Notes: generated by a model from the letters alone, not told the origin. A stretch of 64,000 nt of DNA from Saprospiraceae bacterium (GCA_041392805.1 JAWKLJ010000002.1:3363001-3427000); one strand, 5' to 3'; positions 34,182 through 44,461 are shown, counted from the first letter of the stretch. Numbers and translations: made by a program.

Positions 34182-37100
34182 ATGAAAAAACTCTATCTAG
34201 TACTGTTATGTGCAGTGCTGACCACCGCTATGATGGCTCAGCGAACTGTACAGGGAACTATCACCGATGAAAACGGTGAAACCCTCATCGGTGCCTCTAT
34301 CCTTGTCAAAGGGACCACCACAGGTACCGCCACCGACATCGATGGGAGATACACCCTCGATCTTCCAGCAGACGCCAACGTTTTAATCATTTCCTACACT
34401 GGTTTCCAAACCCAAGAAGTTCAAGTTGGTGCTCGAACTGTTATCGACATCATTATGAGTGCTTCAGCAGAATTCCTCAATGAAGTGGTTGTAACAGGTT
34501 ATTCTTCCGAGTTAAAAAGAGAAGTAACCTCAGCTATTACGAGCATCAAAGCAGAAGAAATTGAAGGTTTGCCTGTGCAATCCTGGGACAGGGCTATTCA
34601 AGGAAAGGCCTCTGGTGTACAGATTACCCAAGGTAGTGGTGCGCCAGGTGGTGCGGTTACGATCCGGGTACGTGGTACCGGTTCGATTTCAGCTGGTAGT
34701 GACCCACTTGTTATCATTGATGGTGTGCAGGTAGGGACAGTAGGACAAGGTGCCCAAGGTTCTTCCAACCCTTTGAACTCTATTAACCCTAATGACATTG
34801 AATCCATTGAAATCCTGAAGGATGCAGCTTCTGCCTCGATTTACGGTGCACAAGGAGCCAATGGTATCATTGTGGTAACCACCAAAAGTGGTAGTCGGGA
34901 AGGCAAAGCCAAATTTAACGTTTCCTACCAAGAAGGAGTGGTACAACCGATGAACCTGTACGACATGATGAATAGCCAGCAGTATGCAGAAATTCGTACC
35001 GCAGCTTATATTAATGCTGGCAGAAGTGCTGAGACAGCCTTAGATTTATATGGTGACCCCAATGATCCTAATCTTCCTTATGAAGATTGGATTGATGTTT
35101 TGTGGAGGGAAGCAACGCTTCGCACCGTGGATGTCTCGGCTTCTGGTGGTAGCAAAAGTTCTGACTACTATGCTGCCTTTTCTTACAACAAACAAGAAGG
35201 TCAAATTATCACCAATGAATGGGAACGGCTAACCGGTCGATTCAACTTGAATGCAGATCTTTCTGATCGACTATCTATGAATTTCCGTTCTTCTTTAGCC
35301 TGGATTGGCAACGAAGGAGGCCCTTGTGATGGTGGATTCTTTGTAAACTGCCCCTTTGCACCTTCCTTTTGGTCGATGCCTATTTCACCTGCATTGGATG
35401 AAAATGGAGAATACAACCCTTATCCATTGAATGGTCAGGGCCACAACTTCAACCTGAATGAACTACAAAATGCAGAAAGCGTAAAAAGGCTTTCCAATAC
35501 GTTACAAAACGTAAGTAGTTTGGCGTTCAATTACGAAATCATCCCTAATTTGACAGCAAGAGCTTCTATTGGTATAGATTATGTAAATACAAAAGACGTT
35601 AATCACCGTCCTGCTTCCATTCCAGTTTTTGCGAGCTTTGGTGGTCAGGTGAGTAATACAGACCGCGTTGCGCTCAACTGGAATACATTTGGTACCTTAA
35701 CCTATGATTTCGACTTAGGCGAAAATAATAGTTTCACGGCCCTTGCAGGTTATGAATACAAACAAGAAGATTGGAATAGTTTCTTTGCCACAGGTCGTGG
35801 TTTTGCTGATCCTTCTTTTATCAACCTGAATAGTGCAGCCAACCCACAAGGTATTGGTGGTACCTCCTCTACCAACAGAAGGCAAGGTGGTTTTACTTCT
35901 ATTAAGTATGCCTACAACGATCGTTATATTATCAATGGAACGGTACGCTATGACGGTTCTTCCCGATTTGGTTCGGACAACCGCTGGGGCTTGTTTTACT
36001 CCGGTTCTTTGGGCTGGCGTATGACAGAAGAAAGCTTCCTGAAAAACATCAGTTGGTTGGAAGAATTGAAACTACGTGCATCCTATGGTATTACGGGTAA
36101 CTCTGCCATTGGTGACTTTGCAGCACTTCCTCAATTTGGCACCAGAGGACAATACCTGGGTGCTCCTGGTTTGGCCCCATCCAAATTGGCGAATAACCTG
36201 CTAGGTTGGGAAACCGCTGAGCAGCTTGACTTGGGTCTTGATTTCTCTTTCTTTGGCAACCGTCTTTATGGTACGATTGACTTATGGCGCAAAAACAATA
36301 AAGACCTATTGTTAGCCACCCAGATTCCTGCTTCTGCAGGTATTTCCAATTCTTCGATTACTGAGAACGTAGGGGAGGTCCAAAACCAAGGAGTCGATTT
36401 TGAATTAAACGCCGTCATTGTCAACTCAGGCGGGTTCAGATGGTCCATTGGTGGTACCCTTTCTTTGCAGAAAAACAAAGTGGTTTCCTTGAATGAAGGA
36501 AAAGACACCATTTTCGCAGGTGGATATCCATCATTGATTGTTGGCCAACCACTTTCTTTTTATAATTTAATACCTTTTGCTGGCGTAAACCCTGCAAACG
36601 GACGAATTATGGCATATGACATCAATGGTGTACCTACTTATGCACCAACAGCAGAAGATGTCAGACAATTTGATGGACCTTTAGCTGATTACTTTGGTGG
36701 ATTCCGCTCAGAGTGGAGTTACAAAGGTTTCTCCATTTATGGTTTCTTACAATTCCAAGGAGGGAACAAAGTATTCAATAATGATTTATATGCATTGGCT
36801 TCAGCTAGTGCAGATCCGGATAACCAATTGGTCTCTCAATTGGCCTATTGGAAAAATCCAGGGGATGTTACCAGTGTTCACAAGCCCATTGATGGTGGTG
36901 TGATTGAAGGTATCAACCAACAGGATTTTGGTTTAAATGACACCTCTCAATTTTTATCTGATGGTACCTATTTGAGGTTGAAAGAAGTCAAAGTGGCTTA
37001 CCAATTTCCAGCTTCCATGATGCAAAAGGCAGGAGTAGGTAGTATTACCTTGTTTGCACAAGGATTAAACATGGTTACCTGGACGAAGTATGATGGGATT

Positions 37101-37202
37101 GACCCAGAAGTAGTAGGCACAAGACAAGCCTTTGGAGGTGGTACTAGTTTTGTTTTCCCATTGGGACAACAATATTCCTTTGGCATTAATGTTTCTTTCT
37201 AA
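34182..37202 (+). CDS. SusC-like TonB-dependent outer-membrane transporter
   Basis: 1006 aa. Signal peptide 1-19 (ending MMAQ), then a carboxypeptidase-regulatory-like domain (about 21-95, QGTITDENGETLIGASI), the SusC-family plug starting FLNEVVVTGYSS with a DPLVIIDGV segment, and a 22-strand-barrel-like remainder ending YSFGINVSF. No N-terminal sigma-factor-interacting (STN) domain is seen. Imports oligomers together with the SusD-like lipoprotein downstream (27-base gap). Substrate unknown. Confidence 0.95.
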   Translation: MKKLYLVLLCAVLTTAMMAQRTVQGTITDENGETLIGASILVKGTTTGTATDIDGRYTLDLPADANVLIISYTGFQTQEVQVGARTVIDIIMSASAEFLNEVVVTGYSSELKREVTSAITSIKAEEIEGLPVQSWDRAIQGKASGVQITQGSGAPGGAVTIRVRGTGSISAGSDPLVIIDGVQVGTVGQGAQGSSNPLNSINPNDIESIEILKDAASASIYGAQGANGIIVVTTKSGSREGKAKFNVSYQEGVVQPMNLYDMMNSQQYAEIRTAAYINAGRSAETALDLYGDPNDPNLPYEDWIDVLWREATLRTVDVSASGGSKSSDYYAAFSYNKQEGQIITNEWERLTGRFNLNADLSDRLSMNFRSSLAWIGNEGGPCDGGFFVNCPFAPSFWSMPISPALDENGEYNPYPLNGQGHNFNLNELQNAESVKRLSNTLQNVSSLAFNYEIIPNLTARASIGIDYVNTKDVNHRPASIPVFASFGGQVSNTDRVALNWNTFGTLTYDFDLGENNSFTALAGYEYKQEDWNSFFATGRGFADPSFINLNSAANPQGIGGTSSTNRRQGGFTSIKYAYNDRYIINGTVRYDGSSRFGSDNRWGLFYSGSLGWRMTEESFLKNISWLEELKLRASYGITGNSAIGDFAALPQFGTRGQYLGAPGLAPSKLANNLLGWETAEQLDLGLDFSFFGNRLYGTIDLWRKNNKDLLLATQIPASAGISNSSITENVGEVQNQGVDFELNAVIVNSGGFRWSIGGTLSLQKNKVVSLNEGKDTIFAGGYPSLIVGQPLSFYNLIPFAGVNPANGRIMAYDINGVPTYAPTAEDVRQFDGPLADYFGGFRSEWSYKGFSIYGFLQFQGGNKVFNNDLYALASASADPDNQLVSQLAYWKNPGDVTSVHKPIDGGVIEGINQQDFGLNDTSQFLSDGTYLRLKEVKVAYQFPASMMQKAGVGSITLFAQGLNMVTWTKYDGIDPEVVGTRQAFGGGTSFVFPLGQQYSFGINVSF

Positions 37203-37229
37203 GCCATTCACACTAATAATCAAAGAACG

Positions 37230-38654
37230 ATGAAATTTAAAAATATATTTATCCTGATTTTTGTCATACTAGCGGGCTCAGCTTGTGAGGAAGCCCTTAT
37301 AGTATCCGATCCGGAATCCTTATCGCCAGATGATGTTTTAGATAAAGTATCTGGTTTTCAGTCTGTTGTATCATCTGCTTATAACAGGGTACATCGATTT
37401 GAATGGTATGGACAAAACGGCATGGTTGCACCCGAGATCATGGCCGATAACCTGGATTTCAAGAACCGAACCGGTCGTTATGAATCGCATTATGTCAATG
37501 CCGTTCGCACGCACATGGGTAGATGGAGCAATTACATTGGTATCAATGATGTCAACATCGTTATTAGCAGAATTGACCAATTAAAAGATTTAACTGCTGA
37601 TGATATTACCTTAAGGGACAAGGTCAAAGGAGAGGCTTATTTCCTCAGGGCCTTTAATTACCATGACATGGCCAGAGTATATGGCTATGAGCCAGGTAAA
37701 GAGGTCAATGGTTTCAACCTGACTGTTCCGTTGAGGGTAAAATCTACAGAAGGCGTATCTGATGCCTTGGATGTAAAACCAAGAGCGACCAATACTGAAA
37801 TGTATACTTTATTAGAAAGCGATTTGAATACTGCGATCAGCCTATTGCCAGCTACCAATACTCAGGCTCCATACCGAGTTGGGCAAGCTGCTGCTCATGC
37901 CCTCTTATCCAGGGTTTATTTATATGAAGGCAAATGGGCGGAAGCCGCTGCTCAGGCGGAGGCTGCCATGAGTAAAACCAGTGCTTCGCTCATTACCAGC
38001 AAAGCCGCTTATTATGATTCCTGGTTTGCTATACCACACCCTGAGTCAATCTACGAAGCAGAAATTCGTGCAACTGACTGGTCTACTGTCGATGGGGTAA
38101 ACAATAGCATGAGTTCGCTATCTAATGACAATATTGCCAGTGCTCAATTTATTCTAGTAGGTAGTGTTGAGTTAATCGCAACGCTGGATAGCGAAGCAGG
38201 CGACTTCCGTGATACCATTTGGACAAGATCAAGTGATCTTCCTCCTGGAACAGCAAAATGCGAAAAGTGGCAAGGTGAAAAAGGTGATTTCTTAGAAAAC
38301 CTTCCGCTTATTCGCTATTCTGAAATGTTGCTAACTGCAGCAGAAGGTTATGCCAAAAGCGGCAATACGCCTAAAGCCCAGGAGCACCTTAACACCTTGC
38401 GATCTGCCAGGGGTTTACCAGCAACCGACTTAAGCGGGGATGCACTTATCGCGCTTATTATGAAAGAAAGAAGGGTTGAATTTGCCATGGAAGGTCATCG
38501 ATGGTTCGATCTTAAACGCAACGGTATGGAAATCCCTAAATCGGCGGGTGCCAATGTTCCTAACCTTTCTTATAACGATTTTAGATTACTAGGTGTCATT
38601 CCTCAAACAGAGTTGAGTTTGAATGAATTTTTAGTACAAAATCCTGGGTATTAA
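37230..38654 (+). CDS. SusD-like substrate-binding lipoprotein
   Basis: 474 aa lipoprotein (lipobox GSAC at about 17-20). The RagB/SusD features are clear: KVKGEAYFLRAFNYHDMARVYG helix, TPR-like LESDLNTAISLLP and AQAAAHALLSRVYLYEGKWAEA, and the ending ERRVEFAMEGHRWFDLKRNG. It is the surface lid over the SusC barrel. It is followed by an imperfect hairpin (38672-38704) and then a lipoprotein gene in the same direction. Confidence 0.95.
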   Translation: MKFKNIFILIFVILAGSACEEALIVSDPESLSPDDVLDKVSGFQSVVSSAYNRVHRFEWYGQNGMVAPEIMADNLDFKNRTGRYESHYVNAVRTHMGRWSNYIGINDVNIVISRIDQLKDLTADDITLRDKVKGEAYFLRAFNYHDMARVYGYEPGKEVNGFNLTVPLRVKSTEGVSDALDVKPRATNTEMYTLLESDLNTAISLLPATNTQAPYRVGQAAAHALLSRVYLYEGKWAEAAAQAEAAMSKTSASLITSKAAYYDSWFAIPHPESIYEAEIRATDWSTVDGVNNSMSSLSNDNIASAQFILVGSVELIATLDSEAGDFRDTIWTRSSDLPPGTAKCEKWQGEKGDFLENLPLIRYSEMLLTAAEGYAKSGNTPKAQEHLNTLRSARGLPATDLSGDALIALIMKERRVEFAMEGHRWFDLKRNGMEIPKSAGANVPNLSYNDFRLLGVIPQTELSLNEFLVQNPGY

Positions 38655-38736
38655 TTAATGGTTAAGAAAAAATGATTAATGAACAACATGTGCTCATTAG
38701 TCATTTAAAATTACACATTAATAAAACGTTTAAATA

Positions 38737-39585
38737 ATGAAAAAAATATTATATAGTCTTATCATCATGGCTGCTGCCTTCACTGCTTGTGAAGACCCAG
38801 GTACGGATATCCTATACACGGAGACCTACCTTGAGTTGGATGCAGCAACTACTGTGACTGGTTCAAAAACATTTTCTTACCTAAGGGTAAATGATGGCCA
38901 AGGTATTCCTGGTGGTTTTATTGTCACTTTGGGTGCAGCTCACCAGGCCAATCCGGTTAATTTTACTTTTGAAGTGGACGTAGCTGCAAGTACAGCTATT
39001 GAAAATCTCCATTATCAATTGACCGGCAATTCGGGTACCATTGCCCCTAATTCCAGCACGGCTGAATTGCCTATCTTGGTATTGGATGACAATATCAACC
39101 CAGGTGAAACACCTACAATCGTTGTAAAATTGACGAGTGGTGATGTTCCCATTAACCCTAATTACGCAACAGCTTCTCACATATTGCAGGTGCTTTGCAC
39201 CTCTGATTTAGCCGGAACTTTTGACTATGTGCATACGGATATGTTGATTGGCCCTGATGCTAATCCATGTGGTCCAGCCGAACATACAGGTACCGTTACC
39301 TGGGAAGAAGTCGGAACGGGTATTTATACCACAACTGATCTTTCTTTTGGTCAATATGATGTATGCTGGAATGACGCTCCTGCCGTTTCCGGAACCACTC
39401 GTATCACAGATGTTTGTGGTATCCTAGGTATTGAAGGCGGCGATCAATATGGTTTGATCTACACCTACACGATTACGGGAATCAATGGGGCAAGTTTATC
39501 CTTAGATTGGGAGAACACCTACAATGATCATGGAAAAGTGGTATTGACCCGTCAGGATGGTAAAAACTGGCCTGATTTACAATAG
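38737..39585 (+). CDS. SusE/F-position surface lipoprotein, unknown
   Basis: 282 aa with lipobox TAC (Cys17). Beta-rich throughout: the N-terminal half has the look of a DUF1735/Calx-beta-like domain (HYQLTGNSGTIAPNSST, VLDDNINPGETPTIVV), the C-terminal half is Gly/Thr-rich and has several cysteines (Cys at CTSDL, NPCGP, YDVCWN, VCGI) that could form disulfides. Third gene of the SusCD locus, so probably a surface glycan or peptide binder. The family assignment is uncertain. Confidence 0.7.
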   Translation: MKKILYSLIIMAAAFTACEDPGTDILYTETYLELDAATTVTGSKTFSYLRVNDGQGIPGGFIVTLGAAHQANPVNFTFEVDVAASTAIENLHYQLTGNSGTIAPNSSTAELPILVLDDNINPGETPTIVVKLTSGDVPINPNYATASHILQVLCTSDLAGTFDYVHTDMLIGPDANPCGPAEHTGTVTWEEVGTGIYTTTDLSFGQYDVCWNDAPAVSGTTRITDVCGILGIEGGDQYGLIYTYTITGINGASLSLDWENTYNDHGKVVLTRQDGKNWPDLQ

Positions 39586-39664
39586 CCGGAAAGCGGAAGT
39601 GGGAAATGCGAAAGCGGAAGGCGGAAATGCAGGCGCTTTTTCCGCCTTCCGCCTACGCATTTCC
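39586..39664. repeat. Heptad purine/pyrimidine hairpin, family C
   Basis: CCGGAAAGCGGAAGTGGGAA-type arm against TTCCGCCTTCCGCCTACGC-type arm, directly after the stop of the SusE-position gene. Unit GGAAGCG or GGAAGGC with 7-base spacing. Confidence 0.65.
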
Positions 39665-39692
39665 AATTTCTTTTAAATGGATAGCCATAACG

Positions 39693-39724
39693 ACGGGCTG
39701 TTCTGCGTAGGTAGAACAGCCCGT
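39693..39724 (+). terminator. Terminator of the SusCD locus
   Basis: Perfect 12-bp stem ACGGGCTGTTCT / AGAACAGCCCGT, eight-base loop, then TTTGTTG. Lies between the SusE-position gene and the protease gene. Confidence 0.75.
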
Positions 39725-39767
39725 TTGTTGTTGGGTGAGAGCTTGTTAATAGTATAATGCTATCATT

Positions 39768-42700
39768 ATGAAAAACAAATGTTTTGTTCTTTCTCTTCTA
39801 ATGTTAGGGCTTCTACCTATTTTGTCCGCCCAAAAATTTCATTACGAAAAAGATGAGGCAGCGCTGAAGGCCATGCTGACAGACGTAAGGCAAAAAGACG
39901 AAGCGCGTCATAAAAGAGTAGATCAGTATCTACAAAAGCATCCTGTATTGACGCGAAGCTTTAAAGCTGATGGCAATACTTACCTGTTGCATGACATTGA
40001 AAATGACCAGCCAGTTTATTATGTTACCCATAATGATGGGTCTGTAAAAAGCGTGAATGCTGATGAGGTGAGGGCTGGCGGCCGTTTTGGCCTGAATATT
40101 ACCGGTAGCGGCCTACGCATTGCAGTGTGGGATGCGGGGACTGCCAGCAGAACCCATGTGGAATACCAAAACCGCTTACTTGTAACTGGGGGCTCAGAGA
40201 TAGATGATCATGCCTGCCATGTGATTGGGACCATCATGGCGGGCGGTGTCAACCCTAACGCTAAAGGCTTTTTGTATGAGGCAATAGGAATCGCTTACTG
40301 GTGGGATAATGACACCCAGGAAATGATAGCAGAAGCCTTGAATGAAGATTTATTGGCCTCCAATCATTCTTATGGAATACCAGCGGGTTGGTCTAATGGC
40401 AGTTGGCGTGGAGATCCCAATATAAGCGAAGAAGAGGATTATAAATTTGGATTTTATAATGGTACTGCTAGCCAGGTCGATAACATCGCTTTTAGCGCAC
40501 CTTATTATTGTATTTTTAAATCTGCTGGCAATGATAGGGGCGATTCCGGCAATGGCCCCTACCCTACGGATGGTCCTTTTGATTGTATTTCTGATTGGGG
40601 AAATGCAAAAAATGTCTTCACCATTGGCGCAGTGCAAAAAACAGGCGGCAATTATACGGGTCCCAATAGTATTGTAATGAGTACTTTTAGCAGTTGGGGC
40701 CCAACAGACGATGGACGGATAAAACCCGATTTTGTCATGCCTGGGGTAGGCATCTTTAGTTCTACCTGTGAAGAGGGTGATGATAAATACAGCAGCTTCA
40801 ATGGTACCTCTATGGCCTCACCAGGTGCCTTGGGAGCCACTATGCTCATCAATGAAGCTTACAAACAATTTAATAATACCTATCTAAAATCTGCTACCCT
40901 CAAGGCCCTGATGGTCCAAACGGCGATGGAAGCAGGTAGTGCCAATGGCCCTGATTATTCCTTTGGCTGGGGGATGATCGATGTAGAAGCCGCCGTTGAT
41001 TTGATCATTGCCAAAGACGGCATCAATACCTTTATCCTTGAAGAAACGCTGTTGAACCAGGATTCATTTGTAATGGAGCTCAATCCCGTTGCTGGCCAGA
41101 AACTAACGGCAACCATTGCCTGGACAGACCCTGCAGGTAGCCCCGCGGCACCGGCTCTTGACCCTACTAAACGGATGTTAGTCAATGACCTCGATATGCG
41201 CATTGTCGATGAACTAGGCATTGAGGTCAAACCTTGGATTTTGGACCCTGCCCTCCCTGGCAAAGCGGCAGGCAGAGGCGATAATTTTCGTGATAATGTT
41301 GAAAAAATCGAATTTGACAATCCTCAACCCCGACGTTATTTTTTGAAAATAAAACACAAAGGGAACCTCAGCGGTGGCAAACAAAACTTTAGCCTGGTTG
41401 TGAAATATACTTCCGAAGACCCTGGCATTGAAAACCTATACTGGGTAGGTGGCAATGGCAATTGGTCTGACCAAGGACATTGGTCGCTGACTTCGGGTGG
41501 TACAACGAGCAATCTCACCCCAGGTCCAGCTTATAAATTGATCTTTGATGACAATTCCTTTACTGGCACGGACCATACGGTTCATATCGACCAGGATTTC
41601 ACCGTTGCAGGTATGGTTGCCATTAATCGCAAAAAAGTGAACTTTGATTTGGGCGGCCACAATCTAACAGTAACCGGAACAGTTTTGTTAGCTTCAAAGG
41701 ATTTCACCTTTGGGAATGGAAGCATGACCCTGGAGAAAAACGACAACAGTTCCTTGGTGCTGGATTTAAACCAGACCAAATCTGAAACCCTGCAATTAAT
41801 TATTGGTGAAAATAACCAGGCAACCTGGAATGTTTCAGCTAATTTGCTCAAGGCCAATTCGCTTGCGATAAAGGGAGGGAATTTGTTTTTATCCAATACC
41901 CTAGCGAAAATCGGAACGATCCAGGTGATGGCTAACGCTGGCTTGCAAATCAACCAAAGTACCCTTGAAAATTTCACCAGTATAACTATAGATAATGGCG
42001 CCATTTGGTCGGATGATGCGGGCTCTTCCTTTTTCATCAATAATGCCAATATAACGGCTTCCTTAAAGGCACCTGGATTGGCCTTTTTGTCCAGCATACA
42101 AGTCGAAAACGGGAGCTTGAGCATAGAGGCACCTGGTGCACAATTTGATCAATTGAATTTGGATGCCGGTACTTTAACGCTACAAACCAGTTTAGGTACA
42201 CAGTCGCTTTCTATTCAAAATGCTAGTGCATTATTGATCCGCAATGGCATTCAAGTTGATGTTTTTTCGGAATTAAACCTCCAAACTACTGCCGGAAATT
42301 TGATTCAACTGGTAGGCACCAGCGAAGGCCCTAACGGGGTGCTCCATGTCGTGCCTCATCGCAAATTCTGTTTTAATTATCTCGATATTAAGAATTTAGA
42401 CCTAAGCGGAAATGCAGCGATAAGCGTTGGAGAAAATAGCCAGGTAGAGGCATCAGCCAATTGGTTTATTGGCGCTTGTCCTGATTTGCTTTTTGCCAAC
42501 TTTGGGGTCCAATATGCTTGTGCCAATGGAATTACCTATTTGAATGACTTAAGCGAAGGCAATGTTAGTAGCCAAAAATGGTTTGTCAATGGTGAGGAAA
42601 TCGCCACAGGGCCGAAGGCGGAGTATTTCTTTGCCACCCCTGGCACTTATGACATTGGGCTGGAAATTACAGATGGCTTGGAAAATTACGGTTCATTTGT

Positions 42701-43208
42701 ACAAAGTATACAAGTGGTCGCCTCTGAGTTGGAAGCCAATTCTATTATTCAGAACCCTACTCAATTGGCTAGTTTGAAGGTTGGAGATAGTTACCAATGG
42801 TATAAAAACTATGCGCCTATTCCTGGTGCTACTGGCCGGGTATATGCCTATGGCGGCGAACAAGCCGTCTATTTTGTCTTGACGTTTAAAGACGGCTGTA
42901 ATCGCATTTCTGAGGTGCTGGACCTCTTAGGTACTGCCGTCGAGAACCTTGATGAAAATCCTAATACCGATATACAAATCTATCCCAATCCGGTGCAGGA
43001 CATGGTCTATATTCAAAGTAGCCAAGCTTTCCAAAGTGATGTTCAGGTGCGAATTACCAACGCCGTCGGACAGCTGGTGTACCAAGGTAAAGAAGGCAAA
43101 GGATATTTCATGGCACTGGATATGTCTAATTTTACCCCAGGGATTTATATTTTAGGCCTGAGCATAGGCGATCAGGTATTCACCAAAAAATTGATTAAAA
43201 ATGAATAA
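39768..43208 (+). CDS. Secreted S8 subtilase with T9SS C-terminal signal
   Basis: 1146 aa. Signal peptide 1-21 (ending LSAQ), propeptide-like region, then a subtilisin domain with Asp122 (AVWDAG), His148 (DHACHVIGT, an HACH in place of the usual HGTH) and Ser348 (NGTSMASPG). A jelly-roll/P-like domain follows, then a long beta-helix-like region (about 560-880), a PKD-like domain, and a type A T9SS signal at the C-terminus (YPNPVQDMVYI, then GIYILGLSIGDQVFTKKLI). Hence it is exported to the surface or medium. The next gene starts inside its last codons. Confidence 0.93.
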   Translation: MKNKCFVLSLLMLGLLPILSAQKFHYEKDEAALKAMLTDVRQKDEARHKRVDQYLQKHPVLTRSFKADGNTYLLHDIENDQPVYYVTHNDGSVKSVNADEVRAGGRFGLNITGSGLRIAVWDAGTASRTHVEYQNRLLVTGGSEIDDHACHVIGTIMAGGVNPNAKGFLYEAIGIAYWWDNDTQEMIAEALNEDLLASNHSYGIPAGWSNGSWRGDPNISEEEDYKFGFYNGTASQVDNIAFSAPYYCIFKSAGNDRGDSGNGPYPTDGPFDCISDWGNAKNVFTIGAVQKTGGNYTGPNSIVMSTFSSWGPTDDGRIKPDFVMPGVGIFSSTCEEGDDKYSSFNGTSMASPGALGATMLINEAYKQFNNTYLKSATLKALMVQTAMEAGSANGPDYSFGWGMIDVEAAVDLIIAKDGINTFILEETLLNQDSFVMELNPVAGQKLTATIAWTDPAGSPAAPALDPTKRMLVNDLDMRIVDELGIEVKPWILDPALPGKAAGRGDNFRDNVEKIEFDNPQPRRYFLKIKHKGNLSGGKQNFSLVVKYTSEDPGIENLYWVGGNGNWSDQGHWSLTSGGTTSNLTPGPAYKLIFDDNSFTGTDHTVHIDQDFTVAGMVAINRKKVNFDLGGHNLTVTGTVLLASKDFTFGNGSMTLEKNDNSSLVLDLNQTKSETLQLIIGENNQATWNVSANLLKANSLAIKGGNLFLSNTLAKIGTIQVMANAGLQINQSTLENFTSITIDNGAIWSDDAGSSFFINNANITASLKAPGLAFLSSIQVENGSLSIEAPGAQFDQLNLDAGTLTLQTSLGTQSLSIQNASALLIRNGIQVDVFSELNLQTTAGNLIQLVGTSEGPNGVLHVVPHRKFCFNYLDIKNLDLSGNAAISVGENSQVEASANWFIGACPDLLFANFGVQYACANGITYLNDLSEGNVSSQKWFVNGEEIATGPKAEYFFATPGTYDIGLEITDGLENYGSFVQSIQVVASELEANSIIQNPTQLASLKVGDSYQWYKNYAPIPGATGRVYAYGGEQAVYFVLTFKDGCNRISEVLDLLGTAVENLDENPNTDIQIYPNPVQDMVYIQSSQAFQSDVQVRITNAVGQLVYQGKEGKGYFMALDMSNFTPGIYILGLSIGDQVFTKKLIKNE

Positions 43209-43863
43209 GAAAAAATGCGTTTTACTGGCCTGTTTTCTTTTAAGTAACCTTTTCGCTTTTAGTCAAGGTGCGACGCTTTATAACAGCAACAATGAAGTCT
43301 TAACGGAAAAAAGATATAACAATACACAAGGCACTCCTTATTTTTATAAAGATTGGAGCAAAGGTACTTTGTATGATATAAAGGACCAACCTCTGGCTCA
43401 TACCCATATCAACTTTAATGGGGAATCGGGCTTATTAGAAATTAAAGAAGGTGAAAAAGTTATTCAGCTGAATCAAAACCTCTACAACCGTATCGAGATC
43501 ACAACGGAGGGGCAAAAGCATGTATTCATCAACCGGGTTACGCCACTAGATTTAACCTACTATCGGGCTATTTACCAAAGTGAGGTCATGCAATTTTTGG
43601 AAAAATTCGAGTCGGAGTTGAAAGAGGAGGAAGTAGCTACTTATGGCGCCTCAAAATTTAGGTCAAAATTTGTCAACAGAACGAAATCTTTCCTCTTCAA
43701 AGATGGAAAACTGAATGAAATAAATAGAAATAACAAAAAAGTAGTTGAATTTCTCCAATCTCCAAAACTTAATAGTTACCTCAAAAAGAATAAGCTCAAT
43801 GTGAAAGAGGATGCAGACTTGATCAAGCTTTTGGCTTATTATGAAAGTGGGCTTAAAAAATAA
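43201..43863 (+). CDS. Secreted protein of unknown function paired with the subtilase
   Basis: 220 aa; starts MNKKKCVLLACFLLSNLFAF with a signal peptide ending FSQG. Its ATG overlaps the last 8 bases of the subtilase gene (AATGAATAA), so it is translationally linked. The sequence is Lys/Asn/Glu-rich, with a beta-rich N-terminal half (YFYKDWSKGTLYDI) and a helical, basic C-terminal half (KLNSYLKKNKLNVKED). No known domain recognised. It could be a chaperone, inhibitor or surface partner of the protease. Confidence 0.75.
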   Translation: MNKKKCVLLACFLLSNLFAFSQGATLYNSNNEVLTEKRYNNTQGTPYFYKDWSKGTLYDIKDQPLAHTHINFNGESGLLEIKEGEKVIQLNQNLYNRIEITTEGQKHVFINRVTPLDLTYYRAIYQSEVMQFLEKFESELKEEEVATYGASKFRSKFVNRTKSFLFKDGKLNEINRNNKKVVEFLQSPKLNSYLKKNKLNVKEDADLIKLLAYYESGLKK

Positions 43864-43890
43864 GACGGAGGGGTAAGGCTCGACAAAAGT

Positions 43891-43933
43891 TGGAAGGCGG
43901 AATCCAGGTTCTGCCAGGCAATTTTCCATCCGT
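43891..43933. repeat. Heptad-type repeat remnant, family C
   Basis: Short copy: TGGAAGGCGGAATCC and then GGCAATTTTCCATCC, with the AATTTTCC core shared with the family B elements and the linker of the 20645 copy. Confidence 0.5.
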
Positions 43934-43950
43934 GATTGTGGTCCTCAAAA

Positions 43951-43966
43951 TCACCCGATCGGGTGA
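43951..43966. promoter_or_regulatory. Perfect 16-bp palindrome
   Basis: TCACCCGATCGGGTGA, fully self-complementary, 70 bases upstream of the small secreted-protein gene at 44036. It could be an operator or a short hairpin; there is no T run, so a terminator is unlikely. Confidence 0.4.
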
Positions 43967-44035
43967 AGCATTCCCCTGCAAAAGCCCGTTACTTTGTCAT
44001 CGTAAAACAATTAATAACTTCAAAACCTTATTACG

Positions 44036-44461
44036 ATGAAAACAATTAAAATGATGGTCGCTTTAGCAGCGTTGTTCCTGGTTCAATCAGTAACCACTTC
44101 CTTTGCCAACACCCCTAACCCTGGCTTTCCTTTTCGAACACAATGGGATAAACTCGGTCAGAAAAAGGTGGATTTCCGCTTGGACAAAGATGAAATTAAA
44201 GTTACGCTTGTGGAAGGCTTATTTACAGCCATTAAACTAAAAGTGAATGGCGGTTCAGTCAACATGCACCGCTGTGTCGTTCATTTCAATAACGGCTCTA
44301 CACAAGAGGTACAAATCAGAAAAAACATCCCTGCTGGTGGTGAAACCCGAGAAATTCAATTAGATGGCAATGGCTACAGAATTATTAAAAAAGTAGTCTT
44401 CGTCTATGATAAAGATCAAAAAAACAGCAATGCCACTGTAGCCCTTTGGGGTAAACATTAA
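44036..44461 (+). CDS. Secreted DUF2541-like protein
   Basis: 141 aa; signal peptide 1-24 (ending SFAN). The mature part is a small beta protein with KVTLVEGLFTAIKLKVNGG, HFNNGSTQEVQIRKNIPAGG, IQLDGNGYRIIKKVVFVYD and a final ALWGKH, the pattern of the DUF2541/YaaI group (function unknown). Transcribed alone, with its own terminator after the stop. Confidence 0.7.
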   Translation: MKTIKMMVALAALFLVQSVTTSFANTPNPGFPFRTQWDKLGQKKVDFRLDKDEIKVTLVEGLFTAIKLKVNGGSVNMHRCVVHFNNGSTQEVQIRKNIPAGGETREIQLDGNGYRIIKKVVFVYDKDQKNSNATVALWGKH

